From Bacillota bacterium (GTDB taxonomy: Bacteria > Bacillota > Clostridia > Oscillospirales > Ruminococcaceae), in NCBI GenBank assembly GCA_023456995.1, contig JAEWNU010000041.1:1-7291 (forward strand): a stretch of DNA of 7,291 nt. Direction: 5' to 3'. The notes beneath the pieces are model-generated. The model ran no database searches. It was not told the DNA's origin and was given only the letters and a program-made list of their open reading frames with translations. A program made the translations under genes and the position numbers. Of the stretch, positions 1 through 4,393 are shown piece by piece (position 1 is the first letter of the stretch; every line of letters starts with the position of its first letter).

Positions 1-242
1 ATGATACGCAGGATGTCACACTGGGTGGATAGGACTAAAGACAAAAGCAGTTATATCGATCTAACGATGTTGCTGTGGAAAGTTGACGGACATTCTTCGG
101 ATGGATTGTTTTCCCGGCGATTTAAAGTCACAGAAAAATGTCGGTTTTTATCGAATGCTGTATTATTATTATAATTAAGCGACAAAAAACAAAAAACAAG
201 TATTGACGTTAAAAGAAATGTAGCGTAATGCACAATAATCTA
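1..242. other. A+T-rich intergenic stretch without a recognisable gene
   Basis: I see no convincing gene here. On the plus strand one frame is open from the window edge to a TAA at 172-174 (57 codons), but its translation matches no family I know and it has no visible ribosome binding site. Another plus frame stops at 30-32 and could be the last few codons of an upstream gene. On the minus strand a 60-codon frame (51-233) has a hydrophobic start but begins with GTG and lacks a Shine-Dalgarno sequence. The right part (160-260) is rich in A and T, as expected upstream of a promoter. No hairpin of terminator quality was found. Confidence 0.4.
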
Positions 243-271
243 TTGACAAAAAAAGAAAACCGGTATAGTAT
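243..271 (+). promoter_or_regulatory. Promoter of the sigma factor gene
   Basis: A perfect -35 hexamer TTGACA lies at 243-248. With a 17-base spacer the -10 is TAGTAT (266-271). An overlapping TATAGT at 264-269 is closer to consensus but leaves only 15 bases. The surroundings are A-rich and the start codon is about 30 bases downstream. This is a SigA-type prediction; no SigH-type promoter was identified, so autoregulation is not supported. Confidence 0.6.
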
Positions 272-303
272 AAGGACTATTGAAGGAATAATTTGGAGGA
301 AGT

Positions 304-870
304 ATGGCGGTGGATTTGGCACAGCAAAACAAACTGGTTGCGCAATCCACCACAGCAAAGACGGTCGGGGAGAACGGGTTGCTTGAACGTTACTTACCTA
401 TGGTGCACAGCCGCGCCAATGCCTTTAGGCAGAGGGGTGTAGAGACTGATGACCTTATTCAAGAAGGAGTAATTGGCCTCTTGTATGCGATTCGCGCTTA
501 TGACCATAAGTTTGGCACTTCGTTTGAAACATTTGCATATGTTTGTATTACGAACCGTCTTCGTTCGGCAGTAGCAACAGCGAGCCGCAAGCTACCGATA
601 GTCAGTCTTGACAGCTGTCCGCCATGGGGAGAAAACTATTGGGACACTACGCAGGAAGATGATCCGCAGGAGATTGTGATAAACCGTGAGCAGTTTGGTC
701 AGTGGCTACAAAGGGTGGATACCTGTTTATCCGGCTTTGAACATCACGTCATCCGTTATTATCTGGGCGGATATTCTTATCAGGAGATTGCACAGCTTCT
801 TCAGAGTACGACTAAGGCTGTGGATAATGCGCTCCAGAGGGCCAGACGCAAGCTGCGCAAGTTGTCATAA
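304..870 (+). CDS. SigH-like RNA polymerase sigma factor (sigma-70 family)
   Basis: This is a 188-residue alternative sigma factor that would direct RNA polymerase to a specific promoter class. Region 2 spans about residues 27-97: DDLIQEG at 49-55 begins the core-binding helix, and FETFAYVCITNRLRSAV (74-90) is the -10 recognition part. Region 4 spans about 140-187, with a helix-turn-helix containing SYQEIAQLL and the basic DNALQRARRKL segment. The linker PQEIVINREQF and the region 4 wording closely resemble Bacillus SigH (sporulation sigma-30). The N-terminus is shorter and different, so the total is below the roughly 215 residues of SigH. The start is set by GGAGGA at 295-300, rather close (3 bases) to the ATG. 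No anti-sigma gene follows. It may be the sporulation SigH or a paralogue; the usual secE/nusG neighbours are absent. The family call is firm; the sigH identity is tentative. Confidence 0.9.
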   Translation: MAVDLAQQNKLVAQSTTAKTVGENGLLERYLPMVHSRANAFRQRGVETDDLIQEGVIGLLYAIRAYDHKFGTSFETFAYVCITNRLRSAVATASRKLPIVSLDSCPPWGENYWDTTQEDDPQEIVINREQFGQWLQRVDTCLSGFEHHVIRYYLGGYSYQEIAQLLQSTTKAVDNALQRARRKLRKLS

Positions 871-886
871 CCGCTGATGTCAGCGG
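871..886 (+). terminator. Small hairpin directly after the sigma gene, possible weak terminator
   Basis: CCGCTGA (871-877) and TCAGCGG (880-886) form a perfect inverted repeat, giving a 6-bp G+C-rich stem with a 4-base loop directly after the stop codon. The following bases (AAACTATCTTTTCT) are only partly T-rich, so this may be a weak terminator, an attenuating stem or an mRNA 3' stabiliser. There is no run of Ts touching the stem, so the terminator call is tentative. Confidence 0.35.
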
Positions 887-1005
887 AAACTATCTTTTCT
901 AGAATGTAAGCCGTTCGGCTACATAAATAATACCCTTAGGTACACTGGCGATCCTAGGTCTCCGGATGCTGCGGGTAAATCCAATCCATAAGCGAGGTAA
1001 AAGAA
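887..1005 (+). other. Leader region upstream of the zinc-ribbon gene, with short inverted repeats
   Basis: This interval contains no coding frame. A hairpin at 905-923 pairs TGT-AGCC with GGCT-ACA across a GTTC loop, with one bulged A. Further on, CCTTAGG (934-940) and CCTAGG (953-958) can pair imperfectly. No -35/-10 pair of good quality was found; AATAAT at 926-931 is the best -10-like hexamer but lacks a convincing -35. GAGGT at 994-998, seven bases before the ATG at 1006, is the ribosome binding site. The leader may be structured RNA or simply intergenic; I do not recognise a known riboswitch class. Confidence 0.4.
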
Positions 1006-1281
1006 ATGTACGAAGACAAGACCTTAAAATGCAAAGAGTGTGGCGCTGATTTTGTGTTTACCGCTGGAGAGCAAGAGTTCTATGCGGAGCACGGCTTCGT
1101 AAACGAACCCCAAAGATGCAAAAAATGCCGCGATGCTCGCAAAACCGCTTCAAGACCGGAAAGGGAAATGTTTGTTGCTACATGCGCATCATGCGGCAAA
1201 GAAGCAAAGGTTCCCTTCAGACCTCGTGAAGATCGCCCGGTGTACTGCAGTGAGTGCTTTGCAAAGTTAAAGGAAATGTAA
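1006..1281 (+). CDS. Small double zinc-ribbon protein
   Basis: This is a 91-residue soluble protein with eight cysteines in four CxxC knuckles, which fits two treble-clef or ribbon-like zinc sites. The N-terminal half has C9/C12 and C38/C41, separated by a conserved-looking GEQEFYAEHGF segment, and matches the probable zinc-ribbon family (zf-trcl, PF13451 from memory). The C-terminal half has C60/C63 and C81/C84 around VPFRP and RPVYCSECF, a motif common in small bacterial and archaeal zinc-ribbon proteins. The linker is basic. The function is unknown; nucleic acid binding is plausible for such ribbons but not shown. GAGGT at 994-998, seven bases upstream, supports the ATG. The gene lies between the sigma factor and a strong terminator, so it could be co-transcribed with the sigma gene by read-through, or expressed alone. 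Confidence 0.88.
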   Translation: MYEDKTLKCKECGADFVFTAGEQEFYAEHGFVNEPQRCKKCRDARKTASRPEREMFVATCASCGKEAKVPFRPREDRPVYCSECFAKLKEM

Positions 1282-1299
1282 GCCTTAAATCTTATGTGG

Positions 1300-1342
1300 A
1301 TACACCGCAGGATAATGTCGTCCTGCGGTGTATTATTTTTTT
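1300..1342 (+). terminator. Strong intrinsic terminator after the zinc-ribbon gene
   Basis: A perfect 13-bp stem (1300-1312 with 1321-1333), rich in G+C near the loop, encloses the 8-base loop TAATGTCG. It is followed at once by TATTTTTTT (1334-1342). This is a textbook Rho-independent terminator that closes transcription of the zinc-ribbon gene and separates it from the trmK promoter downstream. Confidence 0.93.
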
Positions 1343-1372
1343 CTCTGATATGAGTTTTGCGCCTGCTGCGAC

Positions 1373-1401
1373 TGGAAAAATGGTGTTGTTTGTGATATAA
1401 T
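1373..1401 (+). promoter_or_regulatory. Extended -10 promoter for trmK-rqcH
   Basis: A perfect -10 TATAAT lies at 1396-1401 and is preceded by TGA (1393-1395), which makes an extended TGn element. With a 17-base spacer the -35 is TGGAAA (1373-1378), four of six matches to TTGACA. Its position just after the preceding terminator and about 70 bases before trmK fits a housekeeping promoter for the two-gene unit. Confidence 0.75.
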
Positions 1402-1470
1402 AATTAAAAATCGGTTATTCTGCCATATTTATGTCCGGCTGCTGTTCGGCTAGAAGGTAGATGGCCATTG

Positions 1471-2235
1471 ATGGACAATTGTTCCAAACAACAACAATGT
1501 ATATCAAATGCCCAGAAGAAGAGAGGATCATCAATTTTGAGTGCGATTGAAACACTTGATCCCCGTTTACGCAGCATTGCGTCAATGGTGCGCAGCGGGT
1601 CGCGATTGGCCGATATCGGCTGTGATCACGGTTATTTAGTTTGCGCCTTGATGCGAGACGAAAGAATAGACAGCGGCATCGCCTGCGACATTAAAGAAAA
1701 ACCGCTGAGTAAAGCGCGTAGAGAAATTGAACGACAGGGGTTAGCCGATAAGATTGCCTGCCGCCTTGGCGACGGGCTTTTTCCATTAAAAGAGGATGAG
1801 GTGGACGATATTGTCATCGCCGGTATGGGCGGTGAGATGATTGCGTCGATTTTAGCAAATTGTCCTTGGCAATGCCTTGCAAATAAGCAGTTTTTGCTTC
1901 AGCCTATGACGAAGGCGCCGTTCTTACGCCACTGGCTTTGCACCAACGGCTATTGCATCTCGGCCGAAAAGGCCAGCATATCCGGCGAACATGCCTACAC
2001 CGTGATGCGGGTTACTTATACAGGCTGGCGGTGTAAGGTGAGCGAATATGACCTATACTGCTATGCAGGGGAGCTGGCCTGCGAACTGTCTGAGGAGGCT
2101 CGCGCTTATTTGTGGCGCACGGTGTCATCGCTCAAGCGTCAGGAGGCTGGGGTGGAACAGGTCAACCCTGAAAAGGCCGCTCGCCTGCGCTGCCTGATTA
2201 ATAAACTGATTACGGTCATAGAAGAGGGGAAGTGA
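1471..2235 (+). CDS. trmK: tRNA (adenine(22)-N(1))-methyltransferase TrmK
   Basis: TrmK uses S-adenosylmethionine to methylate N1 of A22 in the D-loop region of bacterial tRNAs, in the cytoplasm. The Rossmann methyltransferase fold occupies roughly residues 30-170: the SAM-binding motif LADIGCDHGYL (46-56), an acidic CDIKE strand end, GDGLFPL (100-106) and IVIAGMGGEMI (114-124). The latter, with LQPM and HWL downstream, is typical of TrmK. The helical C-terminal part covers the rest. The start is uncertain. ATG 1471 (254 residues) follows AAGG at 1454-1457 at 13 bases, and a TTG lies just before it at 1468. TTG 1537 has GAGAGGA nine bases upstream and would give 232 residues, close to the Bacillus protein. 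It is first in a unit with rqcH. In many Firmicutes trmK follows rpoD and precedes a Nif3-like gene; neither is here. Confidence 0.92.
   Translation: MDNCSKQQQCISNAQKKRGSSILSAIETLDPRLRSIASMVRSGSRLADIGCDHGYLVCALMRDERIDSGIACDIKEKPLSKARREIERQGLADKIACRLGDGLFPLKEDEVDDIVIAGMGGEMIASILANCPWQCLANKQFLLQPMTKAPFLRHWLCTNGYCISAEKASISGEHAYTVMRVTYTGWRCKVSEYDLYCYAGELACELSEEARAYLWRTVSSLKRQEAGVEQVNPEKAARLRCLINKLITVIEEGK
2224..2232 (+). promoter_or_regulatory. Ribosome binding site of rqcH inside the end of trmK
   Basis: GAGGGGAAG overlaps the last codons of trmK and ends seven bases before a GTG start at 2240. It fixes the GTG as the rqcH start, since the next in-frame ATG codons (2255 and 2258) lie inside the conserved N-terminal motif. 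It suggests translational coupling of the two genes. Confidence 0.7.
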
Positions 2236-2239
2236 GCCC

Positions 2240-4006
2240 GTGGCACTCGACGGTATGATGCTCTCGCTTTTAAAAGCTGAGCTCTCGCAGGTGCTAATCG
2301 GCAGTCGGGTGGATAAAATTTATCAACCCGTAAAAGAAGAGCTGATTCTCGCCATTCGCGCCCGGCAGGAAAACCGCCGGCTGCTACTTTGCGCCCATGC
2401 GGCGTCCGCACGGGCGCATTTTACTGCCATATCGGTCGAAAACCCGAAGCAGCCGCCGATGTTTTGCATGCTGCTGCGCAAATGGGTTGGCAACGCCAAA
2501 CTGGTTGCTATTCGACAGCCCGGTTTTGAACGGGTGCTGTTTTTTGATTTTGAAACGGTCAATGACCTTGGCGACACTGTCATTGTGACGCTGGCAGCCG
2601 AGCTGATGGGTCGTTATTCCAATGTGATCTTAATAGGGTCAGACGGTCGCATTATCGATTCGATGAAGCGCGTCGGAGCCGACCGTTCGTCGTTGCGCCA
2701 GATTCTGCCGGGTTTGCGCTATGAAAATCCGCCGCCACAGGAGCGGGTTGATTTGTTGGCTGACGGTGTACAGGCGACTATCGACGCAGTAAAGGCTTCT
2801 CCGCGAGACATTGATATCGCGAAACTTTTGCAGGAGACGCTTTCAGGAACTTCTCCCATCTTGGCTAGAGAGCTTGTGCACCGTGCACTCGGTGGAATCT
2901 CGGTAAACAAGGGCGAGCTTTCACCGACGCAATATATCGCGCTAACCGAAGAGCTGGATAAGCTTCGCAATATCCTAAAATCAGGCATGGTCGAGCCGAC
3001 CACCGTGCTGACACCTGACGGCGCGCCTAAGGACTTTTCGTTCATCCCAATTGGACAGTATGGCAACGCGATGCAGGTGAAGCGCTTTGATGAAATTTCC
3101 GCTATGTTGGACGCATTTTACGGCGAGAAAGACGCCGTAGACCGCATGAAACAGAAGATGAGCGACTTTTCGCGCCTGATTACGGTGCGCATCGAGCGCA
3201 TTGAGCGCAAGCTCTCTGCCCAGAAGCAGGAGCTACTCGATTGCCAAAACCGCGATCAGCTGCGCCGCTTCGGCGATTTACTGTCCGCGAATCTGTATCA
3301 GCTTGAAAAGGGAATGAATCGCATAACCGTTCCAGATTATTTTGACGAAGCGGGCGGCGATGTGACCATTCCTCTGGATATCCGCTTGACGCCGGTGCAA
3401 AATGTGCAGCGCTACTACAAAGAATATCGTCGGGCCGACACCGCCGAGAAGATGCTTAAAGATTTGGTTGAGCAAGGTGAGCAGGAGCTGGCGTATCTTG
3501 ACACCGTCTATGACTTGATGACCCGCGCCCGCAGCGAGGCGGAGCTATCAGCTATTCGTGCCGAACTTAGCGAAGGTGGGTATATCAAGGCTGCTTCAAT
3601 GGGCGGAAAAAAGAAGCAGGAGCAAAAATTGCTTCCACTACAATATCGTTCATCTGACGGATTTTTAATTCTCTCAGGCCGAAATAATCTGCAAAACGAA
3701 CGTCTGACACTCAAAGACAGTCGAAAAACTGATATATGGTTCCACACCCAGAAGATTGCGGGTTCACACACTGTAATTGTTACTGATGGGCAAGAGGTGC
3801 CCAATCGTACGCTGACTGAGGCGGCGATTATTGCGGCCGTAAACTCCAAAGCTCGAAATTCGGCCAAGGTGCCGGTAGATTATACCGCGATAAAGAATGT
3901 AAAAAAGCAGCCCGGAGGTAAGCTGGGCATGGTGATTTACGAGAATTTTTCTACTGCTATCATCGACCCTGATGAGGCACTGGTACAGTCACTGATGCTG
4001 CCTTAA
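2240..4006 (+). CDS. rqcH: RqcH / NFACT family ribosome quality control protein
   Basis: RqcH (YloA, older name FbpA-like fibronectin-binding protein) binds split 50S subunits carrying stalled peptidyl-tRNA and recruits tRNA-Ala to add C-terminal alanine tails that mark the chain for degradation. The 588 residues match the full family length. The NFACT-N domain covers about 1-200, with DGMML at the start, RVDKIYQP (23-30), ENP..PPMFCMLLRKW (67-82) and GRYSN. The helical HhH and coiled-coil middle is about 200-460, with charged heptad-like helices near 295-335 and 395-430. The NFACT-R (DUF814) domain follows, with GRNNLQNE, DIWFH (498-502) and GSHTVI. The functionally important D97-R98 pair of the Bacillus protein appears here as E97-R98. 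The GTG start follows trmK by only four bases, so the two genes are surely co-transcribed. Confidence 0.95.
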   Translation: MALDGMMLSLLKAELSQVLIGSRVDKIYQPVKEELILAIRARQENRRLLLCAHAASARAHFTAISVENPKQPPMFCMLLRKWVGNAKLVAIRQPGFERVLFFDFETVNDLGDTVIVTLAAELMGRYSNVILIGSDGRIIDSMKRVGADRSSLRQILPGLRYENPPPQERVDLLADGVQATIDAVKASPRDIDIAKLLQETLSGTSPILARELVHRALGGISVNKGELSPTQYIALTEELDKLRNILKSGMVEPTTVLTPDGAPKDFSFIPIGQYGNAMQVKRFDEISAMLDAFYGEKDAVDRMKQKMSDFSRLITVRIERIERKLSAQKQELLDCQNRDQLRRFGDLLSANLYQLEKGMNRITVPDYFDEAGGDVTIPLDIRLTPVQNVQRYYKEYRRADTAEKMLKDLVEQGEQELAYLDTVYDLMTRARSEAELSAIRAELSEGGYIKAASMGGKKKQEQKLLPLQYRSSDGFLILSGRNNLQNERLTLKDSRKTDIWFHTQKIAGSHTVIVTDGQEVPNRTLTEAAIIAAVNSKARNSAKVPVDYTAIKNVKKQPGGKLGMVIYENFSTAIIDPDEALVQSLMLP

Positions 4007-4008
4007 AC

Positions 4009-4045
4009 AAAATGCGTCAAGGAATCAGCTTCCTTAACGCATTTT
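4009..4045. terminator. Bidirectional terminator between convergent rqcH and Cdd1-like gene
   Basis: AAAATGCGT (4009-4017) pairs with ACGCATTTT (4037-4045), and AAGGAA (4019-4024) with TTCCTT (4030-4035). One C/A mismatch lies between the two stem parts and the loop is TCAGC. T-rich tails are present in both directions: the plus strand continues ATTTTAGTCTTT, and the minus strand ends in TTTTGTTT. The stem overlaps the stop codon of the minus-strand gene (4044-4046), so both convergent genes share it. Confidence 0.85.
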
Positions 4046-4289
4046 AGTCTTTCCAGTTCCACCATTTGAGTTTTTCGGAGTCGTGGTGTGTATTACTGGC
4101 ATAATAAACCGCACAACGATAAACATAAAGCTGGCAGCGGTCAATTTTTTGCCCGCGAAGTTCGCATTCCCGCTCATACATTTGCTGCGGGTCGGCTTTT
4201 TGAAGCGACGCTATGGTCGTGAAGCCTAATGCCCACAAAGCTTGCTCAGTTTGTTTACCAACCCCAGGAATTTTTCGCAGTTCACCCAT
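4044..4289 (-). CDS. Cdd1-like helix-hairpin-helix protein (pathogenicity locus family)
   Basis: This 81-residue protein belongs to the family named after Clostridioides difficile Cdd1 (Pathogenicity locus, PF11731 from memory). A helix-hairpin-helix motif, IPGVGKQTEQALWALGF (residues 7-23), is the type that binds DNA backbone non-specifically. Then come the family-specific DRCQLYVYRCAVYYAS (50-65), with C52 and C59, and the aromatic end LKWWNWKD (74-81). The length is normal for the family and the protein looks complete. The ATG at 4289 is supported by AAAAGGGG ten bases upstream on the minus strand and a good promoter. The gene converges on rqcH and diverges from the radical SAM gene. The molecular function is not established; the family name reflects location in C. 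difficile, and I infer no virulence role here. Confidence 0.9.
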   Translation of the reverse strand: MGELRKIPGVGKQTEQALWALGFTTIASLQKADPQQMYERECELRGQKIDRCQLYVYRCAVYYASNTHHDSEKLKWWNWKD

Positions 4290-4312
4290 TTTATCACAAC
4301 CCCTTTTGTTCT

Positions 4313-4342
4313 ATTATATCGGGCGGCAGCCCATGCCGTCAA
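4313..4342 (-). promoter_or_regulatory. Promoter of the Cdd1-like gene
   Basis: On the minus strand TTGACG (4342-4337) and a perfect TATAAT (4318-4313) are separated by 18 bases, a near-consensus SigA promoter. Transcription would begin near 4306, leaving a leader of under 20 bases that contains the AAAAGGGG ribosome binding site. It lies within the leader of the divergent radical SAM gene. Confidence 0.75.
4322..4340 (+). other. Stem-loop in the divergent intergenic region
   Basis: GGCGGCA (4322-4328) pairs with TGCCGTC (4334-4340) through seven base pairs, one a G-T wobble, around the loop GCCCA. It would sit in the 5' leader of the radical SAM gene transcript and also spans the spacer and -35 of the minus-strand promoter. 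It may be incidental. Confidence 0.35.
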
Positions 4343-4380
4343 GCGGCGACAGCATCTGCCACAATAGAGACTAAAAAGAA

Positions 4381-4386
4381 GAGGAG
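4381..4386 (+). promoter_or_regulatory. Ribosome binding site that fixes the radical SAM gene start
   Basis: GAGGAG ends seven bases before the ATG at 4394. The reading frame is open upstream as far as 4229, but that extension overlaps the Cdd1-like gene on the other strand and has no family-like sequence, so 4394 is the start. Confidence 0.85.
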
Positions 4387-4393
4387 ATTTCCT

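Noticed and set aside
1..174. Plus-strand open frame of 57 codons from the window edge
   Set aside because: No recognisable sequence or ribosome binding site; length is within chance. It cannot be excluded as the end of an upstream gene.
203..231. Second promoter-like TTGACG upstream of the sigma factor
   Set aside because: With a 17-base spacer the -10 position reads TAATGC, which is poor; the TTGACA at 243 is better placed.
51..233. Minus-strand 60-residue frame with a hydrophobic N-terminus resembling a signal peptide
   Set aside because: It begins with GTG, has no Shine-Dalgarno sequence, matches no family, and its hydrophobicity can come from translating A+T-rich DNA.
2719..3066. Minus-strand frame of 115 residues inside rqcH, and a similar one of 119 residues at 3508-3867
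   Set aside because: Both lie wholly inside a well-conserved gene on the other strand, have Ser/Arg-rich low-information sequence typical of antisense shadows, and match nothing known.
4229..4393. Longer N-terminus for the radical SAM protein
   Set aside because: It overlaps the Cdd1-like gene on the other strand, has no ribosome binding site, and does not look like the family; GAGGAG at 4381 marks the ATG at 4394.
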